DNA of 42,130 nucleotides. Origin: Thermoplasmata archaeon. GTDB lineage: Archaea; Thermoplasmatota; Thermoplasmata; UBA184. A model generated the notes under the pieces. The model was given only the letters and a program-made list of their open reading frames with translations, searched no databases and had not been told where the DNA came from. The stretch covers positions 1 through 42,130 of the forward strand of contig JASHYV010000012.1 in NCBI GenBank assembly GCA_030064695.1, written 5' to 3'. The position numbers and the translations under genes were made by a program. The first letter of the stretch is position 1. Every line of letters begins with the position of its first letter. Positions 15,209 through 23,809 of this stretch are shown here, piece by piece.

Positions 15209-17400
15209 CGGGCCGGCTCCCCGAACCACGTGAGCGACTCCTCGCCCTCGTCCGACCGTTCGCTCCGGATCCGGCCATCGGCGATCAGGCGATCGAGCGT
15301 GGAGGTCACGGTCTCCATCGGAACTCCCGCCTCCTCGGCCAGTAGCTCGATCGTGCCGCGGTCCGCGCCGTCGGCGGGCGCGATGAGGTCCCGCAGCACC
15401 ACGACCGGGTCCGGCCCGGCGGGAGCGTCCTGGTTGCGACGGCGCCGTCGACGCAGCGTCCAAATGACCGCCGCCGCCGCTCCGATGGCCACGAGCCCGA
15501 CCGCTGCCCAGAGCCCGTCGGATGACGACGGAGCGGTCGAGGCCGCATTCGAGCCGGTGCCGTTCGGGGTCGGGCCCGCGCCGGGAGCCGGCGGAGGTTC
15601 GGCCGAGAACTCCAGCTGAAGCGTCCGCTCTACGGCGAGCGCGTCGGTGACCGAGATGGAGATCTGCACCGGGCCCACGTCCGGGGCGGAGAGATTCCAC
15701 TCCACGCTCCCGTCGTCGGGGGCCGAGAGGTTGGCGCTCGCTCCGGTCGAAGCAGAAAGGGAGAGCTCGAACGGAGCCCGACCTCCGGCGATCACGACGG
15801 TCACGGTGGCGTTCGTGGCGTTCCCGGGCGCCGCGCTCTCTCCGAAGACGTCACCCGCGATCTCGAGGAGCGGTACGAGCGGGACACCGACCGTGGAGTT
15901 CGCGGACACCCCGAAGCCATCGACGACCTCGGTACGGACCGAGGCGGTCCCTTCGGCCGCGAACGAGGCGTTCCACGAGACGAACAGGTTCGCGCCGACC
16001 GACCAGGCGTCGCTCGACACGTTGGTCGTCGCCGCCGTCGGCCAGACCAGCACGGCGTACGGAGGTACCCCTCCCGAGATCTCGCCCCACACCTGTACCG
16101 AGGTTCCGCCGGGCGAGGTCGAGTTGGCGGCAAAGGTGGCAAGCTGGAGAGGAAGCGCGGACTGCACCGCTTCCGCCACCGTCTCCGCGTCGCCGAGGAG
16201 GGCATCTCCGAGCGTCACCGACAGGTTGGCCGGTCCCGACGTGGGCGGCGAGAACGCGAGCGCCACGACCCCGTCGCACGGGAAGGACGCGTTGGCCAAG
16301 GAGCCCAGCCCCGGCCCCGAGAGGCCGACCGTGAACGGCGGAACGCCTCCGGAGAGGGTGGCCACGAGTTCGAGGGACCTCCCGGGGTCCGCCGTGAGGT
16401 CGGTAGCCGCGAGGGCGATCCGCGCCGGTGGATCGATCGTCTCCTCGAAGGAGGCGATGGGGACGTCGACCACCGCGTCGGTGACGAGCACCTGCACCGT
16501 GTACAGCCCGGGCGTCCGGAACTCACAACTGAAGTTGAGCGACGTGGAGAACGATCCCGTGCTGAGCAGTCCGCACAGGTCGACGAACTGCGCACCGGCG
16601 GGGAGGTCCTGGGTTTCCACCTGGAACGGGACGGCGACCCCGACCTCTCCTTCGGGCTGAGGGGTCGAGAGCGCGATCGCGGACGCGTTCGTCACCTCGA
16701 TCGATGCCGAGGCGTTGGCCAGGGCAGTGCGATGCTCGCCGTCCTGCACGACGAGCGAAGGCCGGAACGAACCGGCTGGGTACTCGTGGGCGAGCGAAAG
16801 GGGGCCCGGGGTCGCGATCGAGGTCACGGTCGCGGACCCGTCGCCCCAGGCGACCGCCACGTGAAACGGCGGCACGCCGGTGAGGTCGGTGGTCAGAGAG
16901 ATCGCTGCGCCCGGTGCCGCCAGGCTCGGAACCAAGACCGGACCGACGAGGAGGGGGGCCGCGACGAACACGGTGACGTTCGCCTGGCCGAGCACGGGGA
17001 ACGACACGTTCCCGCAGTCGACCGTCGCCGCGCCCTCCAACTCGACCGTGACGAATCCCGACGCGTTGCCCATCCCCAACAGGAGGGCGGTCGCGCTCCC
17101 GCTCCCTTCCAGAAAGGCGACCGAGGTCGGCTCAGCGAGCGACCACCGGTACCAACCCGAAGCGAGGGCACAGGCGCTCGGTCCCCATTCAGCGAAGAGG
17201 GCGACGCGGGTGTCTCCCGAGAGATTCGCGGTCGAGATCGAGAGCGCGGGCCCGGCCGGCCCGGAGGTCCGGAGCGGTGCGGAGTCCGCACGGACGTCGA
17301 GGGCCGCGGCCGGCGCGTGCGCGACCATCGCCAGCGCCCCCGATACGAGGACCAGCACGGTGCAACTCCAGACTCCAGCCCATCGGCTCGCCGCCCGCAT
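15205..17400 (-). CDS. Surface receptor with PKD-like domains, one TM helix and cytoplasmic winged helix
   Basis: This 731-residue protein begins with a signal sequence (about residues 1-33), then has a large extracellular part with repeated PKD/Ig-like units. The GGVPPF or GGVPPY strand recurs several times, many Asn-X-Ser/Thr sites suggest N-glycosylation, and three or four Cys lie outside. A single membrane helix spans about residues 629-649 and is followed by RRRRRR. The last 75 residues fold like a winged helix-turn-helix (helices at VVVLRDLI, TIELLAEEAGV and VTSTLDRLIADG, then a wing). It could sense surface contact or a ligand and act on DNA directly. It is the first gene of the secretion-like operon; a weak TATA-like AAATACT lies at about 17430 and a GGTGG ribosome site precedes the ATG. 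No close family is recognised. Confidence 0.75.
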   Translation of the reverse strand: MRAASRWAGVWSCTVLVLVSGALAMVAHAPAAALDVRADSAPLRTSGPAGPALSISTANLSGDTRVALFAEWGPSACALASGWYRWSLAEPTSVAFLEGSGSATALLLGMGNASGFVTVELEGAATVDCGNVSFPVLGQANVTVFVAAPLLVGPVLVPSLAAPGAAISLTTDLTGVPPFHVAVAWGDGSATVTSIATPGPLSLAHEYPAGSFRPSLVVQDGEHRTALANASASIEVTNASAIALSTPQPEGEVGVAVPFQVETQDLPAGAQFVDLCGLLSTGSFSTSLNFSCEFRTPGLYTVQVLVTDAVVDVPIASFEETIDPPARIALAATDLTADPGRSLELVATLSGGVPPFTVGLSGPGLGSLANASFPCDGVVALAFSPPTSGPANLSVTLGDALLGDAETVAEAVQSALPLQLATFAANSTSPGGTSVQVWGEISGGVPPYAVLVWPTAATTNVSSDAWSVGANLFVSWNASFAAEGTASVRTEVVDGFGVSANSTVGVPLVPLLEIAGDVFGESAAPGNATNATVTVVIAGGRAPFELSLSASTGASANLSAPDDGSVEWNLSAPDVGPVQISISVTDALAVERTLQLEFSAEPPPAPGAGPTPNGTGSNAASTAPSSSDGLWAAVGLVAIGAAAAVIWTLRRRRRRNQDAPAGPDPVVVLRDLIAPADGADRGTIELLAEEAGVPMETVTSTLDRLIADGRIRSERSDEGEESLTWFGEPAR

Positions 17401-17472
17401 GCATCCACCCGGGCCGTTCGACCGCGGGGGAGTATTTGCTCGGGGTCGACGCGCCGAACCGTGAACGATGGC

Positions 17473-18129
17473 TCAGCCCCGGACGCCCAGCGCGACGTGG
17501 TCGCGGGAAAAGGGCGACAGGGGCACCTCAAAGTCGACCTCGAGGCCGGCCCGGCTGAGCTCGGACCGCGCCTCGCGCACGATCGACGCCGTCGGACGTC
17601 GCTGGGTCACCGAGCGCACCTTGAGCATCAGCACGCCCCGGCCGCCCTCGACCAGGCAGACGCGGGCGTTCTCCGCGAAGATCCCTGCCTGGTCGCGCTG
17701 GGCGACGTCCTGGTAGAGGAAGTCGACCGGACCCGCCTCCGGCGCATACCGTTCGGGCAGCTGGGCGTCCGCGAGGATTGGCAGCAGGTTCGACCGCCGG
17801 CGGGCGAGGGCCAGGAGCGGCGCGAACGCGGTCGCGCTCTTCTCGACCACCACGATCGGCGCCTCCGGCCAGAGATCGGAGAAGTGGCTCGCGGTCGTGC
17901 CGTGGGCGCCGCCGAGGTAGAGGGCGCCCCGGACGGCGCCCCACGGGGTCGCGGGGGTCCCTCGGAGGAGGAGCGCCGCCATCTTCGAGCGGAACGGGTC
18001 CCAGAGCCGGTACTCCGTGCCGCCCACGCTGCGTAGCGTCTCGCCGTAGACCTTCTCGCCCGGAACGGCGTTGATCGTGTACAGGTCGCGGCCCTCGCGG
18101 AAGACGCCGGGCCACGCGGTCGGGTCCAC
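17473..18129 (-). CDS. flpA: Fibrillarin-like rRNA/tRNA 2'-O-methyltransferase
   Basis: This 218-residue protein is the catalytic subunit of archaeal C/D-box RNPs, methylating ribose in rRNA and tRNA under guide RNA direction. It shows the fibrillarin order: YGE near residue 28, YRLWDPFRSKMAALL near residue 40, the AdoMet loop YLGGAHGTTASH near residue 71, and the VDFLYQDVAQ motif near residue 135. The length is normal. The usual partner gene nop5 is not adjacent; upstream is ridA, 6 nt away on the same strand, so the two may share a transcript. Confidence 0.94.
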   Translation of the reverse strand: MDPTAWPGVFREGRDLYTINAVPGEKVYGETLRSVGGTEYRLWDPFRSKMAALLLRGTPATPWGAVRGALYLGGAHGTTASHFSDLWPEAPIVVVEKSATAFAPLLALARRRSNLLPILADAQLPERYAPEAGPVDFLYQDVAQRDQAGIFAENARVCLVEGGRGVLMLKVRSVTQRRPTASIVREARSELSRAGLEVDFEVPLSPFSRDHVALGVRG

Positions 18130-18135
18130 GAGCCG

Positions 18136-18603
18136 CTACTCCGCGACCTGGGCCAGGAACTCGACCTCGACCGGCGCGTTCAGCGGAAGGCTCGCCATCC
18201 CGACGGCGATCCGGGCCGGCCGTCCGGCTTCTCCGAACAGCTCGACCAGGAGCTCGGTCGCGCCGTTCGCGACCTCGTGCTGCCGGTCGAAGCCCGGCGA
18301 GGAGGCGACGTAGACCGCCACGCGCAGGAACCGCCGGACCCGGTCGATTGAGCCCAGGGCCGCTTGAAGGGCGCTCAGCCCCTGAAGGGTGGCTCGACGG
18401 GCGAGGTCACGCGCGACGTCCTTGGGAACATCCCGATCGACCAGGCCCGGCCGGACGACCGCTCCGCCCTCCGTCACGATCTGCCCGGAGACGAACGCAA
18501 ACCCGCCCGCCACGACGACGGGGGAGTACGCCCCGGCGGGCCCGGGCGGCGGCGGGAGTTCGAGCTTCAGGGCACGCAGCCGTTCGGTCGGGGTCGGCGT
18601 CAC
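18136..18603 (-). CDS. RidA (YjgF/YER057c/UK114) family protein
   Basis: This 155-residue member of the RidA family typically hydrolyses reactive enamine/imine intermediates such as 2-aminoacrylate. Conserved features are GAYSPVV near residue 25, FVSGQI near residue 37 and the C-terminal RIAVGMASLPLNAPVEVE. The position usually held by the substrate-binding Arg of true RidA (R-x-x-V/I) is not identical here, so the substrate may differ. The GTG start at 18603 is 26 bp from a TATA-like CTTTTC (18626-18632), so it is probably leaderless. It precedes flpA on the same strand. Confidence 0.88.
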   Translation of the reverse strand: MTPTPTERLRALKLELPPPPGPAGAYSPVVVAGGFAFVSGQIVTEGGAVVRPGLVDRDVPKDVARDLARRATLQGLSALQAALGSIDRVRRFLRVAVYVASSPGFDRQHEVANGATELLVELFGEAGRPARIAVGMASLPLNAPVEVEFLAQVAE

Positions 18604-18625
18604 GGTCGCGACAAGCCGAGTCGCG

Positions 18626-18665
18626 CAGAAAAGCGTGCCCCGCGTCGAGCGTCATGCCTTTAGCC
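18626..18665. promoter_or_regulatory. Back-to-back TATA boxes for ridA and the zinc-ribbon gene
   Basis: A minus-strand CTTTTC-type element (18626-18632) lies 26 bp from the ridA GTG, and a plus-strand CTTTAGCC (18658-18665) is centred 25.5 bp before the ATG at 18687. Both genes would be leaderless. Confidence 0.4.
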
Positions 18666-18686
18666 CGAGGGCCGGTGGCGCCTCCG

Positions 18687-19022
18687 ATGTCGTTCTTCCG
18701 GCGGCTCCGGCGCGACGCCGATGAGCCCGAGAAGACCGAGGACGAGGACCCGACACCCCCCACGGCTTCGGCGACCTCGACGGCGGCCGCAAACGCCGCT
18801 CCGGCCGCCCCTGCCCCCGTCCCCGTCGCCGCCCCGCCGGCTCCGGTCGCCGCCCCCCCGGCGACGGCCCCCTCGGGGCCGCCGCCCCCGTTGCCGGCCT
18901 CGGCCCCCGACGCCTCGGCCCCGGCGGTAACCGACCGCCGGCCCATTCCCGTTTGCTTCGTCTGCGGGACCCCGCTCGACAAGGGGTACTGCGCCCACTG
19001 CCGCATGACCTGGGTCGAGTAG
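18687..19022 (+). CDS. Small protein with Pro/Ala-rich linker and C-terminal zinc ribbon
   Basis: This 111-residue protein has a short basic start (MSFFRRLRRD), an acidic stretch, a 60-residue Pro/Ala low-complexity linker and a C-terminal zinc ribbon with two Cys pairs (CFVCG and CAHC). It has no membrane helix. Such modules often bind nucleic acid or a partner protein; the family is not recognised. I set the start at ATG 18687 by the TATA spacing instead of the upstream ATG 18654. Confidence 0.7.
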   Translation: MSFFRRLRRDADEPEKTEDEDPTPPTASATSTAAANAAPAAPAPVPVAAPPAPVAAPPATAPSGPPPPLPASAPDASAPAVTDRRPIPVCFVCGTPLDKGYCAHCRMTWVE

Positions 19023-19083
19023 CGAAGGCCCCGTCCCGTTCGGGCGCGAGCTTTTGAACCCACCTCGCTCCCGGACGAAGCTC

Positions 19084-20718
19084 ATGGTGTCGGCCTCTCG
19101 TTCGGACGAACTTCTGGAGCTCGAGCGCGCGATCATCGACCACCTGTTCGTGCTACAGCCCGGATATGCGGTGGGCCTCGGGCTCCACGAGTACGACGGG
19201 CGCCTCCCGGATTTCACGCCCGCCGCGATCGACCGCTGGTCGACCCGGGCCCGAGAGCTTCTCGGAGCCCTGGACCGGATCGATTCCGACGGCCTGAGCG
19301 AGACCCGTCGGATCGACGTGCTGCTGCTTCGGCTCCTGCTCGACGGACCGCTCTTCGATCTCCACGAGTCCGAGGACCTCGAGCGCAACCCGATGTCCTA
19401 CGTCGGCGGGATCTCGCTGACCCCGTACCTCGCCCGGGACTACGCGCCCGCGTCGCAGCGAGTCGACGCGATCGTGCGCATCCTGAACGGCGTGCCGGGG
19501 TTGCTCGAGGTCGGACGGCAGCGGCTCCGGACCACGCTCCCGAAGCCGTTCATCGACCTCTCGCTCGCGATCGGGTCGGGCCTGCCGCAGCATTTCGGCG
19601 AAGCCGAGACCTTCGCCGACCGGGCCGGTCTCGCGTCCCAGCTCCGGGCCGCCCGCGCCCCGGCCGAGGCCGCCGTGGCCGAGTTCCTCCGGTGGCTGCG
19701 CGCCGAGCGCCTCCCCTCGTCGACCCCGGAGTTCGCGCTGGGCCCGGAGAAGTTCCAGCGGCTCCTGTTCGTTCGCGAGGGGATCGAGGCCCCGTTCGAG
19801 GAGATCCGCAAGGCCGGCGCCGCCGACCTGGCCCGGAACCAGGCCCGGCTCGCCGAGCTCGCCCGGGCGTCCAACGTGGCCGTCGGGGAGCTGTTCGACC
19901 AGATGAACAAGAACCACCCGGCGGCCTCGAACGTGCTGCCGACGGCGCGGGACTTCGTGGAAGAGACCAAGAAGTTCGTCTCGGACCGGGACCTCGTCTC
20001 GATCCCCGAACCGGTCGCCGTGCGGGTCGAGGAGACCCCGATCTGGGGCCGCGCGCTTTCGACCGCTAGCCTGAACCCGCCGGGCCCGTTCGATGCCGGG
20101 CCGCCCGAGGGGATCTACTACGTGACGCCGGTCGACCCCGCCTGGACGCCGGTCCAGCAGGAGGAGTGGCTCCGGTCGTTCAATTTCTCGATGCTCCGGA
20201 ACATCACGGTCCACGAGGTGTATCCGGGCCATTACCTCCAGTTCCTGCACTTCAAGCAGGCCGAGGGGTCGCTCGTCCGGAAGGTGTACCTGTCGCCCTC
20301 GTTCGTCGAGGGCTGGGCCCACTACACTGAACAGCTCGCGATCGAGCACGGCCTCGGGAAGGAGACCCCCCGGGCCGAGGTCGCCCAGCTCCACGACGCG
20401 CTCCTCCGGGACTGCCGGCTGCTCGCCGCGATCGGGCTCCACACCCAGGGCATGGCGCTCGAGCAGGCGACCCAGCTCTTCCAGCGGGAGGCGCACTTCG
20501 AGCGGCTCCCCGCCGAGCGGGAGGCGATCCGGGGCACGTTCAATCCCGAGTACTTCTGCTACACGCTCGGGAAGCTCGCGATCCTGAACTCCCGCGCCCG
20601 CTACCTGGGGTCCCGCTTCCGCGGCAACCTCCGGTCGTTCCACGACACGCTGCTGGGCTTCGGGAGCCCGCCGATCGGCCTCCTCGACACGCTGTTCGAG
20701 GGGACGGCCGCGGCCTAG
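19084..20718 (+). CDS. DUF885 family zinc metallopeptidase-like protein
   Basis: This 544-residue protein belongs to the DUF885 family of gluzincin-like peptidases. The diagnostic motif VHEVYPGHYLQ (HE-x-x-PGH type) occurs near residue 377, and a downstream helix with FVEGWAHYTEQL near residue 410 provides the likely third metal ligand. The whole length matches the family and no signal peptide is visible, so it is probably cytoplasmic. The substrate is unknown. The ATG at 19084 has a TTTTGAAC TATA-like element about 28 bp upstream. Confidence 0.88.
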   Translation: MVSASRSDELLELERAIIDHLFVLQPGYAVGLGLHEYDGRLPDFTPAAIDRWSTRARELLGALDRIDSDGLSETRRIDVLLLRLLLDGPLFDLHESEDLERNPMSYVGGISLTPYLARDYAPASQRVDAIVRILNGVPGLLEVGRQRLRTTLPKPFIDLSLAIGSGLPQHFGEAETFADRAGLASQLRAARAPAEAAVAEFLRWLRAERLPSSTPEFALGPEKFQRLLFVREGIEAPFEEIRKAGAADLARNQARLAELARASNVAVGELFDQMNKNHPAASNVLPTARDFVEETKKFVSDRDLVSIPEPVAVRVEETPIWGRALSTASLNPPGPFDAGPPEGIYYVTPVDPAWTPVQQEEWLRSFNFSMLRNITVHEVYPGHYLQFLHFKQAEGSLVRKVYLSPSFVEGWAHYTEQLAIEHGLGKETPRAEVAQLHDALLRDCRLLAAIGLHTQGMALEQATQLFQREAHFERLPAEREAIRGTFNPEYFCYTLGKLAILNSRARYLGSRFRGNLRSFHDTLLGFGSPPIGLLDTLFEGTAAA

Positions 20719-20772
20719 CCCGGGGGCGAACCGTTAAACCTCGGTGCCTCGCATCGTTTCGGCACGCTTCCC

Positions 20773-23700
20773 ATGGCCGGTCTCTCCGCTCGCCCGAGAT
20801 CCGTCCGCCTCCGCTGGGCCCTGGTCGTGGCGCTCGCGGTGATCTCCGCGACGAGCGCGTTCGGCGCGGCGATCGCCCCGGCGGCGTCCTCCGCCAGCCC
20901 CTCCGCCTCGGTGAGCTCGGAGTCGGCCTCAGCGCCGACCGCCTTCCCGCCGATCCATACCGAGATCCTGGGCCTCTCCTCGGCCGACACGGTCAATCCC
21001 ACGGGGTACTACGACCGCGAGCCCGCTCCGATGGGCATCGGAGACTTCGGCGTGGGCGCCGACGACCAGCCGTACACGTACAACACCACCGAGTTCCTGG
21101 GCAACTTTTCCTGGCAGCACCTGAACCTGAACGGAGGATCGGGGACCTCCTTCACGGACCAGCTGAACGTCGTGCTGCAGTTCGTCCGGGACGGGACGAC
21201 CTACGCCTACTGGATCCAGGACGTCGCGTTCATGGACTCCTCCGACAACGACCTCGGCTTCGAGAACAACATCTGGAACTTCTCCAGCAGCTCGGCCTGC
21301 CTCGACAACTCCGGGGTACAAGGGAACGGGACGGTCTACGAGTACAGCGGCTGCGAGGGCTACTACGCGGTGAGCCCCGCCTCGAGCCTCCCGGGCGCGT
21401 CGCTCCTCATGCCGAACCCCGGGGACTTCGGCCTGCTCGTGCGATCGTACGTGACCTCCGCCGGCCTGCCCGCCGTCGCCTTCGAGTACTGGGACGGCGT
21501 CACGAGCTGGTACGTGACGTACGACAACGTCGTCTTCCCCTGGGCGAAGGGGTTCTCGTCGGACAACGGCTTCGTGGTCGACGGCTCGGAGTACAATCCG
21601 CTCGGCCTGTACTACGATGCGGAGCTCACCATCGGCGGACCCGGTGGCGGCTCCAACACCTCGGCACAGGCCACCACGGACGCGTCGTCGCGCCTGCTCT
21701 ACTGGAACGGCCACAACTTCGAGGCGCCTCCGTCGGTCTGGAACTTCGGGAGCAACACGGCCGAGGCCGTGGAGAACCTGCAGTCGTACTTCGGGCACGA
21801 CGCCTCCGGCTGGCCCTACACGATCCAGCTCAACGGGACCGCCCGCAACGCGACGCCGGCCCAGGCGTACAACCAGAACGAGGTCGGGACCCTGCAGGTC
21901 TCGGACTCCGCCTCGAGCTCGGGGACGCTCGCCGTCCTGCACGACGACTATCCGTTCGTGGACGGCCTCGCCCAGGTGACGGTCGTCGGAGGGACGTACC
22001 CCATCTGGGTGAACGCGTCGGGCAGCCACACGGCGCTGGGAACGTGTACCGTGACGCCGGGGGCCACCACGTACGCGACGGTCACCGCCGGCTGCGCGCC
22101 GTGGGTCGGGACGCCGACGGCGAGTCCGGCCTCGATCGACCTCGGCCAGTCGGTGACGTTCAACACCACGGTGCTCGATTCCGGGTCCGGCGGCGACACC
22201 TTTGTCTGGTCGACGAGCCCGAGCGGACTCGGCTGTACTGCTTCGACCAGCGAGACGCTGGCCTGCACGCCGACCGCGACGGGGACGTACCACGTCCAGG
22301 TCACGATGACCGACTCGGAGGACGCGAGCAACGAGAGCGGGATCCTGAGCTTCGTCGTCGACAGCGATCCGACGGTCGCGACGCCGACGGCGAGCCCCAC
22401 TTCCGTGGAGACCGGCGAGTCGGTGACGTTCACCGCGTCACCCTCGGGGGGTGCGACGCCGTACTCGTACACGTGGCACGATCTGCCCGGGACCTGCTCG
22501 GGCACGACGGGCGCGACGCCCACCTGCCGACCGACCTCCGCCGGCGAGTTCTCCGTCTCGGTCACGGTCAAGGACGCGAACGGCGAGTCGACCACCAGTT
22601 CCACGCTCGACTTCACCGCGACGCCGGGCCCGAGCGTCGCGACGCCGACGGCGGCCCCCTCCGCCTCCCGGGACCTCGGCCAGTCGCTGACGCTCTCCGC
22701 CGTCGCGAGCGGGGGCACGGGGGCGCTGAGCTACTCCTGGAAGGATCTGCCCACCGGCTGCGCGAGCGCCGACTCCGCCTCGCTCAACTGCACCCCGACG
22801 GCCAGCGGCACGTTCGCGGTCTCGGTCGACGTCACCGACGCGGACGACGCGACGGCCGACAGCTCGGCCCTCTCCGTCGTGATCGAACCCGCCGTCGCGG
22901 TCACGGGCGTCACGCTGTCGCGGGCGTCCGCGGACGTCGGCCAGGCGTGGAGTGCGACCGCGAGCGGCGTGACCGGCGGCAGCGGCGTCTACACCTACTC
23001 CTGGTCCGGGCTCCCCGCCGGGTGCGCGAGCGCGAACGCCTCGGTCGTGAGCTGCGCGCCCTCCGCCGCCGCCTCCGGGACCGTCTCCGTCGTCGTGGTC
23101 GACTCGAACGGGGGGAACGACTCCGCCCGGGCCTCGTACGTGGTCGACTCCGATCCCTCCCTGACGGGCCTGGTCGCCTCCCGGCCCGGGGCCGACCTCG
23201 GCCAGTCCGTGAACTTCTCGGCGGAGGGCCTTGCGGGCGGCAGCGGCGGGTTCTCGTACTCCTGGTCGGGCCTTCCCTCCGGCTGCGCCACGGCCGACGC
23301 GGCCACGGTGGAGTGCACGCCCGACGCCATCGGCTCGAGCTCCGTGCTCGTCACGGTCACCGACTCGAACGGGGTCTCGGCCAACGCCTCCCTCTCCTTC
23401 ACGACATACCCGGTGCTCTCCGCTGCCCCTTCGGCCTCGGTGACCGCCCTCGCGGCGGGCTCCACCGTCACGTTCTCGGCCGGGGCCGTCGGCGGGGACG
23501 GGCCCTACGCCTACGTCTGGAGCGGGCTGCCGACGGGATGCGCCTCCCGGGACACCGCCTCGCTCGCGTGCACCCCGAGCGCCGCCGGCTCCTTCGACGC
23601 GGTCACCGTGACCGTGACCGACGCGAACGGAGCCGTGGCGGTCGGCCACGCGCCTGCCGTGACGGTCTCCCCGGCTCCCGCCTCGTCCGGGTCCGGTTCG

Positions 23701-23808
23701 TTCCTGGGCCTCCCGGCCGACGAGGGCTACCTCGTCCTCGGCGTCCTGGTCGCCGCGATCGCGGTGGGGCTCGGGGCCGTGCTCGTCCGCCGTCGCAAGA
23801 CCGCGTGA
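20773..23808 (+). CDS. Thermopsin-like protease with six Ig/PKD-like repeats, surface-anchored
   Basis: This 1011-residue exported protein has a signal sequence (about residues 1-36), then a thermopsin-like (peptidase family A5) domain of about 380 residues. Its hallmark is the REPAPMGIGDFGVG stretch near residue 78 followed by TYNTTEFLGNFSW. Next come six Ig/PKD-like repeats of about 86 residues (444-967), and a C-terminal membrane helix (about 986-1003) with RRRK, so the enzyme faces outside. Thermopsins are acid proteases of archaea, common in Thermoplasmata and Sulfolobales. It may digest peptides outside the cell. Key catalytic residues of A5 peptidases are poorly defined, so activity is inferred. 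The TATA-like GTTAAACC lies at 20733-20740. Confidence 0.85.
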   Translation: MAGLSARPRSVRLRWALVVALAVISATSAFGAAIAPAASSASPSASVSSESASAPTAFPPIHTEILGLSSADTVNPTGYYDREPAPMGIGDFGVGADDQPYTYNTTEFLGNFSWQHLNLNGGSGTSFTDQLNVVLQFVRDGTTYAYWIQDVAFMDSSDNDLGFENNIWNFSSSSACLDNSGVQGNGTVYEYSGCEGYYAVSPASSLPGASLLMPNPGDFGLLVRSYVTSAGLPAVAFEYWDGVTSWYVTYDNVVFPWAKGFSSDNGFVVDGSEYNPLGLYYDAELTIGGPGGGSNTSAQATTDASSRLLYWNGHNFEAPPSVWNFGSNTAEAVENLQSYFGHDASGWPYTIQLNGTARNATPAQAYNQNEVGTLQVSDSASSSGTLAVLHDDYPFVDGLAQVTVVGGTYPIWVNASGSHTALGTCTVTPGATTYATVTAGCAPWVGTPTASPASIDLGQSVTFNTTVLDSGSGGDTFVWSTSPSGLGCTASTSETLACTPTATGTYHVQVTMTDSEDASNESGILSFVVDSDPTVATPTASPTSVETGESVTFTASPSGGATPYSYTWHDLPGTCSGTTGATPTCRPTSAGEFSVSVTVKDANGESTTSSTLDFTATPGPSVATPTAAPSASRDLGQSLTLSAVASGGTGALSYSWKDLPTGCASADSASLNCTPTASGTFAVSVDVTDADDATADSSALSVVIEPAVAVTGVTLSRASADVGQAWSATASGVTGGSGVYTYSWSGLPAGCASANASVVSCAPSAAASGTVSVVVVDSNGGNDSARASYVVDSDPSLTGLVASRPGADLGQSVNFSAEGLAGGSGGFSYSWSGLPSGCATADAATVECTPDAIGSSSVLVTVTDSNGVSANASLSFTTYPVLSAAPSASVTALAAGSTVTFSAGAVGGDGPYAYVWSGLPTGCASRDTASLACTPSAAGSFDAVTVTVTDANGAVAVGHAPAVTVSPAPASSGSGSFLGLPADEGYLVLGVLVAAIAVGLGAVLVRRRKTA
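22102..23676 (+). repeat. Six tandem Ig/PKD-like protein repeats
   Basis: Repeats begin near residues 444, 532, 620, 708, 794 and 880 of the thermopsin-like protein. Each has a DLGQSV-type strand, a YSW-x-GLPxGC strand, a second Cys in CTP about 13 residues later, and a TVTDSNG-type strand. The paired Cys probably form one disulfide per repeat. The third and fourth strands are the best conserved between copies. Confidence 0.75.
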
Positions 23809-23809
23809 G

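Noticed and set aside
10332..15278. Very long open frames spanning several genes on the minus strand (for example 10332-12638, 10847-13321 and 12906-15278).
   Set aside because: Only their 3' parts encode sensible proteins. Their 5' parts are out-of-frame shadows of the upstream genes, caused by few stop codons in GC-rich DNA.
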